A DNA stretch of 64,000 nucleotides from JBBQHX01 sp035306065 (GCA_035306065.1 DATGOL010000007.1:1-64000); one strand, 5' to 3'; positions 1 through 9,248 are shown, counted from the first letter of the stretch. Notes: a model not told the origin generated them from the letters alone. Numbers and translations: made by a program.

Positions 1-6
1 CTCGCA

Positions 7-2472
7 TCAGTGGCTTCCATTCCGGTTGGACATTTCCAGCTCCGTGGCATGCAGCAACTCTTCGCTCGCAAGGTGATGCTCGGCGTAGCCCTCATACATG
101 TCGTACGACCCTCGCGGGGTGAGTGAACTCGGGTCGTTCAGCGCGGCACCGAGAATTCGAATTCCCACGCGCCGAAGCTGGTCGAGAGCTTCCATCGCAA
201 GAGCTCGATCCGTGTGGCCTGCCCGCACCACGAAGAGCACACCGTCGGAAAGGCTGCCGGCAAGCGACGCATCGGCTGCCAGCAATGCTGGCGGGCAATC
301 CATGACGATCACATCAAATGATTCCGACAGTGACTTCATGGTGTCTCGCATCCTTGCGCTGCCCAGGAGCGCCGGCGGCGATGTCGTTGCCGAACCAGCC
401 GACATCAGCCACAGGTTGGTGGAGATAACCCGGATCACATCTTCCGGCGACTGGCCTCCAAGAACCACGTCCGCCACGCCAGGCGAGCGCGGCATGCTTG
501 AAAGCCGGTGCAGGTGCGGACGTCGCAGATCACAATCCATCAGCAACACACGACTCCCCTGCTCCGCATACGCGACCGCCAGGTTGATTGCCGTCGTGGT
601 CTTGCCATCCTGAGCGGTAGCACTGGTTACCGCAATCACCCTGGGGGCAGCCTGCTCGGTTGCCAGCACCATATTCACCTGCAGATTCCGGAACGCATCT
701 GCGGCGAACGCTCTTTCGATCAGGCGGGCCCGGTCGTCTCGAAAGAGCCTGGAGAGCCTGTTCCCGTTCTGGTTTGGTCGATTCAAGCTGAACGTTCGGC
801 TTGTCTTGCGCTCGACCGGTCGAATTCGCGGGATGACTGCAAGCCACGGAAGGTCCATGGCATCCTCGATATCCTCCCGACGTCGAATCGCGGTATTGCG
901 AGCCTCACGAAGTACGGCTGCGCTGCCTCCCAGCATCAGACCAAGCATGGCACCCAGCCCGATCTTGAGAACGGGGCCTGCACCGCTCGCCGAGCGCGGC
1001 GGGGTAGCCAGGTCAATGATCGAGAGGCTGCCTGCATCTACTGCTTCATCGATGAGTGTGCGCTGGTATTCTGAACGAAGCTGATCGCCAACCTGTGTAA
1101 GTGCATCGAGCTGCATGGCGAGGCGAGCCTCTTCCACCTCTGCCGCCGGCAGCCGACTGAATGCGGAAGCGCGAGCATCGGCAACACCGCCAACGGCTTC
1201 CAGCCGGGCGCCTATCGAATTGGCGTGACTTCGTACGGCATCAATGAGTTGCCCTCGCGTGGACTCGAGCAGCGAAGCCATACGAATCACATCGGGATTG
1301 CTCTCGGCACTGCGATGAGGGCCCGTCGTGAGGGAGTCGTAGGATGCCTGCTGGCGAAGCAACTGTGTGTACAGCTGCGTAACCACGGGATTGGACGCAG
1401 CGCCCGCAGACAGCGAAGCAAGGCTGCGTCCGGAGTTGGTGGTGAGTTCGTCCAGCAGCGACTGGTAACTGCGGTACTCCACCTCGAGTGCTACACGCTG
1501 CACGTCGAGGTCGGCCATCCCGGCCTGGCTTGCCGCGAACATGTCCTGTGAGCTGTATGCCCGATTGCGCGCGCGAAGCTGGCTGATGGCTACCTGTGCA
1601 AGCGTGAGAACCGAATCATTCTGCTGTAGCTGTTCTTCGAGGAAAACTCGCCGGATACTCGCGGCCTCACGAGCCTCATCGCTGCTGACCTCCTTGAACA
1701 CCTGGGCAACCGCATTCACTACGCTGACAGCGACTTCGGGGTCGTGCGACGAGAACCCGACGTCCAGCAGGTCGGTACGAGCGCGTGGCGCTACTTCGAG
1801 CAGGGCAAGCAGCGAGTCCACCGATGCGGCTTCAGGAATGGCGACGAGAAGCCCCGATTCCACGTCAGGCGCGGCGGCCATGGCGAAGCTCACGCCGTCC
1901 AGGTCCACCATGCGGCCGTACGGGACACGTATCGTTTTCTCTCGGCCACGGACTTCCATCTCCGTACCATGGAAACGGAGGTGGAGGGAATCTTCCACCT
2001 CACGAGAAGCGAGCCTTACGCTGTCGAGGATGGCCAGCGGAAACCCGGTCGGGAAAAGCCGGAGAGGAAGCACACCCGGATGCTCGATCACCTTCGATGC
2101 AACGGATCGGCTGGTAAGCACGCTGATCTCGGACAGCATAGGGTCCGTAGTTGACCGACCCTGCGCCTCCAGTGGGTCAATGAGCCCCTGGGTCAACGAT
2201 GCGCGTGCATCCTGGAGACGCATCAGCGCCCATGCCTGGTACGTGGGCTGCGACCTCATGGCGATCGCCGCGGCCAGTGCGACAACCAGGGCCGCTACCG
2301 CCAGGACGAGCCAGACGTTCCTGCGTACGGCTCCGAGAATCCACCAGAGATCTGACGGAGCGGCCGTGGGTACAGTGGCTGCCAGCGGAACGGCCTGATG
2401 CAGCACCACAGGGTCGCTGCCAGAGGGCGTTGCCGCGCCCTCATTCGTAAAGCCTGCACGAAACCGCTTCAT
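7..2472 (-). CDS. Wzc-like polysaccharide biosynthesis tyrosine autokinase
   Basis: This encodes an inner-membrane chain-length regulator fused to a cytoplasmic BY-kinase, about 821 residues from the chosen ATG. An N-terminal Wzz-type region has a first membrane helix near residues 52-72, a long periplasmic part with coiled-coil character, and a second helix near 505-525. The kinase part carries a Walker A variant (QDGKTTTA, Lys near 624), Walker A' (LLMDCDLRRP) and Walker B (VIVMDCPPA). The C-terminus holds a short tyrosine cluster (Tyr near 790, 793, 796), the expected autophosphorylation site of this family. Proteins like this control exopolysaccharide or capsule export with a Wza-type channel. 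An upstream in-frame ATG at 2538 exists, but the sequence between is arginine-rich and unlike the family. No glycosyltransferase is visible in the window; the gene cluster may continue to the left. Confidence 0.9.
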   Translation of the reverse strand: MKRFRAGFTNEGAATPSGSDPVVLHQAVPLAATVPTAAPSDLWWILGAVRRNVWLVLAVAALVVALAAAIAMRSQPTYQAWALMRLQDARASLTQGLIDPLEAQGRSTTDPMLSEISVLTSRSVASKVIEHPGVLPLRLFPTGFPLAILDSVRLASREVEDSLHLRFHGTEMEVRGREKTIRVPYGRMVDLDGVSFAMAAAPDVESGLLVAIPEAASVDSLLALLEVAPRARTDLLDVGFSSHDPEVAVSVVNAVAQVFKEVSSDEAREAASIRRVFLEEQLQQNDSVLTLAQVAISQLRARNRAYSSQDMFAASQAGMADLDVQRVALEVEYRSYQSLLDELTTNSGRSLASLSAGAASNPVVTQLYTQLLRQQASYDSLTTGPHRSAESNPDVIRMASLLESTRGQLIDAVRSHANSIGARLEAVGGVADARASAFSRLPAAEVEEARLAMQLDALTQVGDQLRSEYQRTLIDEAVDAGSLSIIDLATPPRSASGAGPVLKIGLGAMLGLMLGGSAAVLREARNTAIRRREDIEDAMDLPWLAVIPRIRPVERKTSRTFSLNRPNQNGNRLSRLFRDDRARLIERAFAADAFRNLQVNMVLATEQAAPRVIAVTSATAQDGKTTTAINLAVAYAEQGSRVLLMDCDLRRPHLHRLSSMPRSPGVADVVLGGQSPEDVIRVISTNLWLMSAGSATTSPPALLGSARMRDTMKSLSESFDVIVMDCPPALLAADASLAGSLSDGVLFVVRAGHTDRALAMEALDQLRRVGIRILGAALNDPSSLTPRGSYDMYEGYAEHHLASEELLHATELEMSNRNGSH

Positions 2473-2982
2473 GCGAATTGCGGCGGACGCCCGCAGGTTC
2501 GTGAGGCAGCGGACGCTCTGGACTTGTGCAGTGTGCACCTGCGGAGGTGCGCGCGACGCGAAATCTCCATGGAGCTCTGTCCCGTATTCATCTGCCCGAA
2601 AGGGGCGTTGGGAACGAAGATCTGCTCCAGCACAGCGCCGCGCTGGTCCAGCTTTCCAGGCGCAGTCCTATTGCGCCGCTTTTGGGCCTGGATGTTACCG
2701 GACTGGACTGACGCGGCGCTGAGATCCGCAACAAGTCCGGCAAGGCCCCTGCCAGAAGGTGAGTTTGGTCACACTCCGGTCACAACAGAAGTAACGAACG
2801 GACGGCGAGTCCACAAGGTAGTGGCGTCGTATCCACAGATCCTGTAGTGGCCGCGCAACACCGAGTCGGAGGATGTGCAATTACGGTACATTCCGACCTC
2901 GGTCGCCACAATTACTGTCGCGCCTGCCAACAGCCCTGCCTGACGCGTACAGGCCATGCACGGGTACCGCCAGCACGGCAAC
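2473..2982. other. 510-bp intergenic stretch without a credible gene
   Basis: The short open frames here have no recognisable protein features and overlap each other on both strands. The stretch contains a sigma-54-like element (see 2739-2754) and, just upstream of it, two copies of GGTCACA at 2767-2773 and 2778-2784, spaced one helical turn (11 bp) apart. It probably serves as a long leader and control region for the autokinase gene to its left. Confidence 0.5.
2739..2754 (-). promoter_or_regulatory. Candidate sigma-54 promoter upstream of the tyrosine autokinase
   Basis: Read on the minus strand the site is TGGCAGGGGCCTTGCC. It matches the -24/-12 pattern (TGGCA, then TTGC) with exactly 10 nt between the GG and GC dinucleotides, as sigma-54 promoters require. 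It lies about 265 nt upstream of the autokinase start. A nine-base match is expected roughly once by chance in a sequence this long, so position is the main support. Confidence 0.3.
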
Positions 2983-4695
2983 TCAACCCGGCCGCACCAT
3001 GAGTGCAACGGCCAGTACACCTAACGCAACAACGAAGACCGCTATCGCCGCGACCTTCATTCGCACCCGGTGGCTTCCGCCAAACTCTGCCTCCCTTGGA
3101 GGTACCATCAGCAATTCGAAGGGCCCCGTCGGGCTGTTCAATCGGTGCGGCGTCTGAAGGGACAGTTCTTCCCATGTGTCCGTCGCGCCCTGCGAATGGG
3201 CATGGGAAGGATGAGAATGCTGAACCGTGACAGTCTCAGCACAATCGGCTGCTACTGCCTGCGTCGGCGCTGGTCGCGGCGAATCCGTTACTGATTGGGA
3301 AGCAGATGGAATGGGCCACGACACCCCGCTGCTGCGCTCCTCCGTCGCTTGAATCACCGTGTCCGCAACCGACGGTGGCGGCAGCTCAAAGAGTCGCCCC
3401 GCTTTAGCCGTCGTTCCTGGCTCCGGCGGTGGCGACACAGCGTTCATAAGGATTATCGGAGCCGCGACTGCAGGAGTGGCGACTATCGGAGTAAGGGCGG
3501 CGGGAAGCGCGGCTGCGGGTGGCGCGGAGGCGGGGGTTGCGACGATCGGCGCGGCGGCGGGAGGCGCGACTTCTGGAGCCGCGACAGCCTGAGCTGCGGC
3601 CTGTGGAGGCGCGGCTGGCGGAATTGCGGCTACCGGCGTAGCGGCTGCTGGAGCCGCGACTGCTGGCGTATCGGAAATCCGAGTATCGGCGACCGGAGCC
3701 GCAGCTGGCTGAGTATCAGCTACCGAAGCCGCGACTATGCTCTCGGCCGGCCCTTCGGCTTCACGCGACGCCTGCGCCACCGACGGCAGAGCGGTCCGCA
3801 CCGAGCTCCGGATCGAAACATGGTTGCCACCCCTCAACCTGCCGATCACCGCCGCCAGATCCGACACAGTCGATCCACCAGACGTACGCGCCGCTCCGAC
3901 CGCGCGACCAAAAAGCTCACGATGCCACGGAACCCCGGCGTTTGCCGGAACTCTCTGCGCTACCTCCCCGCCTCCATCCGCCCGCACACTCTCCGTCGGC
4001 TGGTAGTTCGTCCACCTCACCACCGTCGTCGGCACCTTGCCCCGGTTACCACGACCCGCATCCGGAAGCAACTCGGTGAACGGCGCCGCATACGGCTGCT
4101 CATCCACCGACTCAACCCGCATGAACGCTCCCACCTCGCCTTCCGCTGCACGATCCCGCAACAGCATCACGTTCCACGGCTGCTCGAACACCGCACGGAA
4201 GAGCGCAATGTCTTCCCGTGCCACACGAGGAACCACACTCGTGCCGCTCAGATAGAACCCTATCACCGTAGCGCCGGCGCGCTCAGCCAGAACCATACGC
4301 TCTCGCAACGTGCGCGCTATCAGTCCGTAGACATCGCCCTCCTCGGACGGATACTCGCACTCGTCCCAGCCGTCGATCAGGGTGTAATCACGCTCCGAAC
4401 GACGACAGTGACACAGGCTCCCGGTAAGCAGGCCGAAGCTGAAAACGGACGCACGGCCCATGACCCCTTCCACCTCGCGCAACGTGTCCTGCACGATGCA
4501 GATGGGGGTCGCATGGCGCGCCGACACCATCATTCGCGCCAGGATATAGTGCGAGTCGTGCCGAGGCAGCCAGTCAATTCCGCGCCCGAGTGTGCGAGTC
4601 CTGTGACGGATTGCGCTCATCAGTTCGTCCGGAACCCTCCCAGTGTTCACATCCGCTCGCCTGATCCCGCGTGCTCGGCTGCCTCGCCTCGCCAC
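2983..4695 (-). CDS. Tail-anchored protein with degenerate JAMM/MPN-like domain
   Basis: I do not know a named family for this 570-residue protein. Residues about 60-185 read like a JAMM/MPN (JAB) fold: a Glu-containing helix, GLLTG, then VIGFYLSG, a gap, and EDIALFRAVF, which is where JAMM enzymes have the His-x-His-Pro and Ser/Asp metal ligands. Here His-x-His is replaced by Leu-Ser-Gly, so zinc binding and peptidase activity are unlikely. Residues about 320-425 are an Ala/Pro-rich tract with short imperfect repeats, followed by a polar linker and one membrane helix near 547-566 with only a few residues after it, so the protein is probably anchored by its tail with the bulk in the cytoplasm. 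It starts with GTG and no strong ribosome site; a start at 4650 or 4620 is possible. It lies directly upstream of the Wzc-like gene on the same strand. Confidence 0.6.
   Translation of the reverse strand: MARRGSRARGIRRADVNTGRVPDELMSAIRHRTRTLGRGIDWLPRHDSHYILARMMVSARHATPICIVQDTLREVEGVMGRASVFSFGLLTGSLCHCRRSERDYTLIDGWDECEYPSEEGDVYGLIARTLRERMVLAERAGATVIGFYLSGTSVVPRVAREDIALFRAVFEQPWNVMLLRDRAAEGEVGAFMRVESVDEQPYAAPFTELLPDAGRGNRGKVPTTVVRWTNYQPTESVRADGGGEVAQRVPANAGVPWHRELFGRAVGAARTSGGSTVSDLAAVIGRLRGGNHVSIRSSVRTALPSVAQASREAEGPAESIVAASVADTQPAAAPVADTRISDTPAVAAPAAATPVAAIPPAAPPQAAAQAVAAPEVAPPAAAPIVATPASAPPAAALPAALTPIVATPAVAAPIILMNAVSPPPEPGTTAKAGRLFELPPPSVADTVIQATEERSSGVSWPIPSASQSVTDSPRPAPTQAVAADCAETVTVQHSHPSHAHSQGATDTWEELSLQTPHRLNSPTGPFELLMVPPREAEFGGSHRVRMKVAAIAVFVVALGVLAVALMVRPG
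3423..3738 (-). repeat. Ala/Pro-coding low-complexity tract
   Basis: The DNA repeats degenerate GCC/GCG/CCG-rich blocks that encode motifs such as VATPA, VAAPA and APPAAA. It lies inside the pseudo-JAMM gene and separates its folded N-terminal part from the tail anchor, in the manner of an extended spacer. Confidence 0.6.
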
Positions 4696-4766
4696 ACGTC
4701 AGGCTCCACCATTGCACCAGCCAGCACATATGTCAATGAAGCATCGAGCACCAACCGTTCAGCTGC

Positions 4767-5309
4767 TCAGGGCTCACTCCCGCCGAGGCCGGTACTCGCA
4801 ACACACGCACCACCCTCCAGCGCCACGCCAGGCTCCAGAAGCATCATGCAGTCGGACATGACCTGATATCGCTCGTTGAACTCCCGTTCCAGCCGGCTAA
4901 CGAGTTCCACCGCATTCGCGAGCGCAACCGTATCCGTACTCGCTCTGCAGTACACCAGATACTCGCGCGGTCCGCCACAGGCCTTCGAACCCAGCGCAAT
5001 CGTTGCGCAACCATCAGCACTGCTGCAACCATCCCTTCGCGCCAGCTCACGCGCAACCGTATTCAGTGAATCCAGTTGCGCCCGGTCAGACGCCTCATCG
5101 CCGGACAGCCTCACGGTGGCGGTAACCGCGCCTGATGCAAGCGCGGAATCAGCCGTGGGCGACACCTCACGCGGTGCCGATTGCGCACAGGCTGTCAGAA
5201 GCAGCGTGAACAGAAGCGCAGTCAGCAGCAACAGAATGCGTTGCAATGGCTGCCACGCCGGGCGCACGTTGAGTGCTGTACCGGTACCGCGAATCGAGGA
5301 ACGATGCAA
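4767..5309 (-). CDS. Small cysteine-containing lipoprotein of unknown function
   Basis: The 180-residue product has a long basic N-region, a leucine-rich membrane segment and a lipobox (LLTAC), so it should be exported and lipidated. After the lipobox Cys the mature part contains six more cysteines, in DGCSSADGC, KACGG, VYC, SDC and GACV, which suggests disulfides in the periplasm. A short Asp/Glu-rich stretch and a helical segment (LVSRLEREFNERYQ) follow. I recognise no family. It ends 71 nt before the pseudo-JAMM gene on the same strand, so the two may be co-transcribed. Confidence 0.65.
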   Translation of the reverse strand: MHRSSIRGTGTALNVRPAWQPLQRILLLLTALLFTLLLTACAQSAPREVSPTADSALASGAVTATVRLSGDEASDRAQLDSLNTVARELARRDGCSSADGCATIALGSKACGGPREYLVYCRASTDTVALANAVELVSRLEREFNERYQVMSDCMMLLEPGVALEGGACVASTGLGGSEP

Positions 5310-5468
5310 TGCAGTCCTCCAGTCGAAAGTTGCATGGCCCGTGACACAAACCTCCAGGGGGTCGGAATGTGCCTACGCGCCTGGCCTCATCTTCTCCGAA
5401 CTTGAGCGTACCAAACGCACCCGATTCCATCCTACCGTATTGGACAGCCTTTCACACCTTGCATCATC

Positions 5469-5490
5469 TTCGAGCGCTGCGGGCGCTCGA
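5469..5490 (-). terminator. Hairpin after the amidohydrolase gene
   Basis: An 8-bp perfect stem TCGAGCGC/GCGCTCGA with a 5-nt loop (tgcgg) lies 16 nt past the amidohydrolase stop codon. It has no following T-run on the minus strand, so it could be an mRNA 3'-end stabiliser rather than an intrinsic terminator. Confidence 0.35.
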
Positions 5491-5505
5491 GTCACGGCCG
5501 CAGCC

Positions 5506-7134
5506 TTACTCCTGAAATTCCGACGCAGTATACACCGGCTCGCCTCCAACCGCAGTCATCAATACACGGGCCTCCGCAAGCTCATCCACCGGCACGCTCG
5601 TGAGGTCCCGATCCACCAGCACGAAATCGGCCAGCATGCCACGTTTCAATGTTCCAATCCGTTCTTCGTCGAATGCGGTCCATGCGGCATCACGAGTGTA
5701 CGCCTGGAGCGAATCTTCAACTGTGAGTCGCTCATCGGCGCCCCAGCTCTCGCGCGAACCGTCGTGCGGGAAGCGGGTGACGGCGGAGTAGATACCCTCG
5801 AGTGGCGTTGGCGGCGCCACGAACCAGTCGCTTCCGAATGCGAGACGTGCACCACTCTCCTTCAGGGAGCGGAAGGAGTAGGCCTCATCCAGTCGTTCTG
5901 AGCCGATCACTCGCTCTGCCCATCGGGCGTCATCGCTCAGATGGTACGGCTGCACACTCGCGATCACCTGCAGCTCACCGAAGCGTGCACGATCAGCCTT
6001 TGCAACGTGCTGGGCGTGCTCGATGCGCCAGCGTCTGTCTCTGGGGCCGTTGGATTCAAGCACGTGCTCCAGCACGTCCAGCTCCAGTCGCACGGCACGA
6101 TCTCCGATGGCGTGCATGATCAGCTGCAGGCCGGCAGCGTCTGCATCGCACTGGAGCGAAAGCATCTCGTCAGGGTGCAGGACCAGCAGGCCCGTGTCGC
6201 CGGGCGCGTCGGCATACGGCTCCAGGAAAGCCGCGGTGTGCGAACCGAGTGAACCGTCAACAAAGCCCTTCACCGAACCGATGGACAGCCATTCATCGCC
6301 ACGCCCTCGTTCGGCAATAACGTCGCGCAGGCGTGGCCAGGTATCCAGCGGAATGGCGGCGCGGATGCGCGTACGAAGCGCACCGGCGTCGTGCGCGCGC
6401 TGGAAGACAGCCAGCTCCTCCCAGGTGCCCATGTTGTGCACGGTGGTCACGCCCTGCGCGGCCACATGGCTCATGGCCGCAGCGAGGGCGGCGTCTTCCG
6501 TCGTCTCGTCAGGCTGCGGCACCACGCGCGCTACCAGGCTCATGGCCAGATCCTTGAGCACACCGGTCAGGTCACCAGCCTCATTACGCACTACCTGTCC
6601 GCCATCCGGGTCGGCAACCTGCGATGCGATTCCCGCCGCAGCCAGGGCAGCACTGTTAGCCAGCGCCATGTGACCGTCCAGGCGGGTAACCCACACCGGA
6701 TTCTCCGGCGTGACCGCATCTATCCAGCGCTTGTCAGGCAGCTCCCCGCCCCAGCTCTCATGATCCCAGTCACCGCCCAGGATCCAGCTGCCGGGCGGCA
6801 GCTTTTGCGCTTGCTCCGCGATGCGCCTCACGAACTCCTCGCGCGTGCCTGCGTTCCGCAGCTGAACCCAGCCGAGGCGAAAGCCACCCTGCAGGAAGTG
6901 CACGTGGCTGTCTATGAAGCCGGGCGCCAGGAACGCACCGCGCGCATCTATCACGCGTGCGGAACTCCCGGCGAGCTTGCGCACTTCCGCACTGGACGAC
7001 ACGGCTGCAAGCCGGTCGCCACGAACCGCAATCGCATCCGCCCACGGACGCGAAGGGTCTGCCGTCCACACGCGCGCGTTCACTACGGCGAGCGACACTG
7101 GAGGCTCAACAACACCCGCGAAGGGCATCGTCAT
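5506..7134 (-). CDS. YtcJ-like metal-dependent amidohydrolase
   Basis: A 542-residue cytoplasmic member of the amidohydrolase superfamily (amidohydrolase_3 / YtcJ group). It begins with the small beta-sandwich segment, then the metal-binding His-x-His in FIDSHVHF near residue 77. Further ligands appear as HAIGDRAV, IEHAQHV and a late catalytic Asp in AFGSDWFVAPP. The length and motif order match the family, whose characterised members hydrolyse amide or related C-N bonds; the substrate cannot be read from sequence. There is no signal peptide. The start ATG is followed by a second Met (MTMPF), either of which could serve. Confidence 0.85.
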   Translation of the reverse strand: MTMPFAGVVEPPVSLAVVNARVWTADPSRPWADAIAVRGDRLAAVSSSAEVRKLAGSSARVIDARGAFLAPGFIDSHVHFLQGGFRLGWVQLRNAGTREEFVRRIAEQAQKLPPGSWILGGDWDHESWGGELPDKRWIDAVTPENPVWVTRLDGHMALANSAALAAAGIASQVADPDGGQVVRNEAGDLTGVLKDLAMSLVARVVPQPDETTEDAALAAAMSHVAAQGVTTVHNMGTWEELAVFQRAHDAGALRTRIRAAIPLDTWPRLRDVIAERGRGDEWLSIGSVKGFVDGSLGSHTAAFLEPYADAPGDTGLLVLHPDEMLSLQCDADAAGLQLIMHAIGDRAVRLELDVLEHVLESNGPRDRRWRIEHAQHVAKADRARFGELQVIASVQPYHLSDDARWAERVIGSERLDEAYSFRSLKESGARLAFGSDWFVAPPTPLEGIYSAVTRFPHDGSRESWGADERLTVEDSLQAYTRDAAWTAFDEERIGTLKRGMLADFVLVDRDLTSVPVDELAEARVLMTAVGGEPVYTASEFQE

Positions 7135-7176
7135 CCGACTGTAGGTTTTAGGGTTGGCGCCGAAGCGCGGGATTAC

Positions 7177-7500
7177 TCAGCTGCGGCGTTCCACCGCGTC
7201 ACGGATATCGAGAAGGATCTCGAAGTAGAGCTGCTCACGTCGATAGGCAAAATCCAGCGACGCCATCTGCGAGTCGTCTTCAGTCGCCTTGGCGCGCTCG
7301 AAGGCCTCACGGTACATGTCGTCCAGGTTGGCCAGGATGCGATCGCGATTGCGTGACATACGGGAACGCGGCTGCTGAAGGGCAGAAGGAGTAAGACGCG
7401 GAGGTGTGTCGTCCGGCGTCTCCACCATCTCGTCGGCATCGCCGATCACGCGCGCAGCCGCACGCATCAGCATTCGCCGAGAGGAGATTGGTCCGGGCAT
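7177..7500 (-). CDS. Small helical protein of unknown function
   Basis: A 107-residue product with no recognised family. The first half is basic and likely disordered; the last 60 residues are strongly charged and helical (ILANLDDMYREAFERAKA, FAYRREQLYFEILLDIRD). A second possible start is the Met near residue 48 (MSRNRDR), which would leave just the helical part. It lies 42 nt upstream of the amidohydrolase on the same strand and may be in the same transcript. Confidence 0.5.
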   Translation of the reverse strand: MPGPISSRRMLMRAAARVIGDADEMVETPDDTPPRLTPSALQQPRSRMSRNRDRILANLDDMYREAFERAKATEDDSQMASLDFAYRREQLYFEILLDIRDAVERRS

Positions 7501-7639
7501 TTCTTGCGGTTAACGTCGTGGCTTTGTGCCGTGCATGGCACGTTCGGAACGTAGCCCGAGTGCGGAACTCCAGCAACGGCGCGGTGAATGGTGAAATTGC
7601 TGTTCGCCACGACCTGCGCCGCACATTCGATAGCGCAGT

Positions 7640-8155
7640 CTACCGGCCGCGGGATTCCGTTCCGTCCACCACCACCGCCACGTTCGCGCGCAGTGCCCAG
7701 TGAACGCGTGCGTTGTTGTAGAGTGCAAAATCATTCGACACGATGTCCTCACCGCCAATGGGGCGGGCACGAAGCCGGAAGTTCACGACTCCGCTCGGGA
7801 ACTCGTAGCGCAGGTCGCGACGCTGCCCTGGGCCCACCGAGCCCAGGAGCACCTGACGGCCGGATTCCCAGAGTATCCATACACTCACCGAAGACGACGG
7901 CAGCAGGTCGTTGTCCACCATTATCGTTGCCTGCGCGGGCCGGGCTTCGCCGGCCTCGTCGGATGTGTCCCTGCCATCGGGCGTGGATGCGCATGCAGAT
8001 GCCAGCAGCATTACCAGAATGCCTGCCGCCGCTCGCAGCCCTGCACGGGGCAGCCATCGCGCAATACCGGTAGAGAGTCGATGGCACCTCAAGGCGAACT
8101 CATGGTATAATTCTGCATGCAGACGTTGCCGCTGGGAGCTGAAATTCCGCGGCAC
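7640..8155 (-). CDS. Putative lipoprotein of unknown function
   Basis: The product has a hydrophobic segment ending in a lipobox (MLLASACAS) near residue 55, followed by an acidic linker and a domain of about 100 residues that looks beta-rich (SVSVWILWESGRQVLLGSV, VVNFRLRARPI). The pattern resembles small periplasmic beta-sandwich lipoproteins that Gemmatimonadota carry, but I cannot name a family. The annotated GTG start gives an unusually long N-region; the true start is probably further downstream at a non-ATG codon. The gene is divergent from htpX with about 150 bp between them. Confidence 0.55.
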   Translation of the reverse strand: MPRNFSSQRQRLHAELYHEFALRCHRLSTGIARWLPRAGLRAAAGILVMLLASACASTPDGRDTSDEAGEARPAQATIMVDNDLLPSSSVSVWILWESGRQVLLGSVGPGQRRDLRYEFPSGVVNFRLRARPIGGEDIVSNDFALYNNARVHWALRANVAVVVDGTESRGR

Positions 8156-8308
8156 TTCGATTGCGTTTGCTCATGCTGTAACCGGCCCCCAGGCCGGGCA
8201 TCATGGGGCGAAACCGGGTGAGATGGGCGAGATGTGGCCACGCCGAACCGGCGGGAGGCGGGATCTGGCCCATTTTGCGTCAAATACAACGACTGGGAGA
8301 ACGGGCAA

Positions 8309-9142
8309 TTGAACAACATAAAGGTCTTTGTGCTGCTTGCCGGAATGATGGCACTGTTCGGTGCCATCGGTGGCTATTTCGGTGGCCAGACGGGGATGAT
8401 CATGGCGTTGTTGTTCGGTGGCGTGATGAACGTGGTAATGCTGTTCACGTCGCACAAAATGGTGTTGAAGGCGTACGGGGCCAAAATCGTGTCTGCACAG
8501 GACGCGCCCCAGTTGTACGAAATGGTAGACCGCCTGCGGCAGCGCGCCGGACTGCCGATGCCCACGGTGGCAATTGCGCCCCAGGCACAGCCGAACGCTT
8601 TTGCCACCGGGCGTAGTCCCGAGCATGCCGTGGTGTGCGTGACCGAAGGAATCATGAAGCTGGTGAGCCGCGAGGAACTGGAGGGTGTGATCGCTCATGA
8701 GCTCGCGCACATCAAGAACCGCGACATGCTGCTCCAGACGGTCGCAGCAACCATTGCAGGTGCAATCAGTGCACTGGCGAACTTCGCGTTCTTCTTCGGT
8801 GGCAGGGACGGCGATCGCAATCCGCTTGCGGGGCTGGCGATCCTGCTCGTGGCACCGATTGCGGCTTCGGTCATCCAGTTCGCCATCAGCCGCCAGCGTG
8901 AATTCAAGGCAGACGCAGTGGGAGCGGAGATCAGCGGCAACCCGCGTGCACTCGCAAGCGCCCTGCAGCGGCTGGAAATGGGGGCGCGTCAGATTCCGAT
9001 GGACGTAAACCCGAGCGTGGCGCCACTTGCCCAGGTGAATCCGTTGCAGTCACTTCGTGGTGGCGGATTGTCCAAACTGTTCTCTACCCATCCACCAACC
9101 GTGGAGCGTGTGCAGCGACTGCAGGCGCTTGCCGTCTCGTGA
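8309..9142 (+). CDS. htpX: HtpX-family M48 membrane metalloprotease
   Basis: HtpX degrades misfolded or damaged inner-membrane proteins with its active site facing the cytoplasm. The 277-residue product has two N-terminal membrane helices, the zinc motif HELAH in a VIAHELAHIKNRD context, two more hydrophobic segments (ANFAFFFGG and ILLVAPIAASVIQFAIS) and the downstream Glu ligand in REFKADAVGAE. I chose the TTG at 8309 because GGGAGA lies 9 nt upstream and the protein then begins MNNIKVFVLLAG as the family does; an ATG at 8234 would add 25 residues without similarity. Family length is about 280-300. Confidence 0.9.
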   Translation: MNNIKVFVLLAGMMALFGAIGGYFGGQTGMIMALLFGGVMNVVMLFTSHKMVLKAYGAKIVSAQDAPQLYEMVDRLRQRAGLPMPTVAIAPQAQPNAFATGRSPEHAVVCVTEGIMKLVSREELEGVIAHELAHIKNRDMLLQTVAATIAGAISALANFAFFFGGRDGDRNPLAGLAILLVAPIAASVIQFAISRQREFKADAVGAEISGNPRALASALQRLEMGARQIPMDVNPSVAPLAQVNPLQSLRGGGLSKLFSTHPPTVERVQRLQALAVS

Positions 9143-9178
9143 AACAGGTCGTTTTGCGAGCTACGTTGTAACAATCAG

Positions 9179-9194
9179 GCAGCCTCGAGGCTGC
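9179..9194. terminator. Short perfect palindrome between convergent genes
   Basis: GCAGCCTCGAGGCTGC reads the same on both strands and could fold as a 6-bp stem with a TCGA loop. It sits between the ends of htpX and the ferredoxin gene. There is no T-run on either side, so a terminator role is only suggested by position. Confidence 0.3.
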
Positions 9195-9248
9195 GCATGG
9201 CTCGCGAGAGGGAGCAGGCCGCCGGAAGGGCTGCCGGGCTTTTGCGGG

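Noticed and set aside
2398..2847. A 149-residue plus-strand frame in the autokinase upstream region
   Set aside because: Cys/Arg/Pro-rich without features and overlapping two other frames; no ribosome site.
3295..4866. A 523-residue plus-strand frame opposite the pseudo-JAMM gene
   Set aside because: Arg/Trp/Ser-rich composition without domains; it mirrors the Ala/Pro-coding repeats of the real gene on the minus strand.
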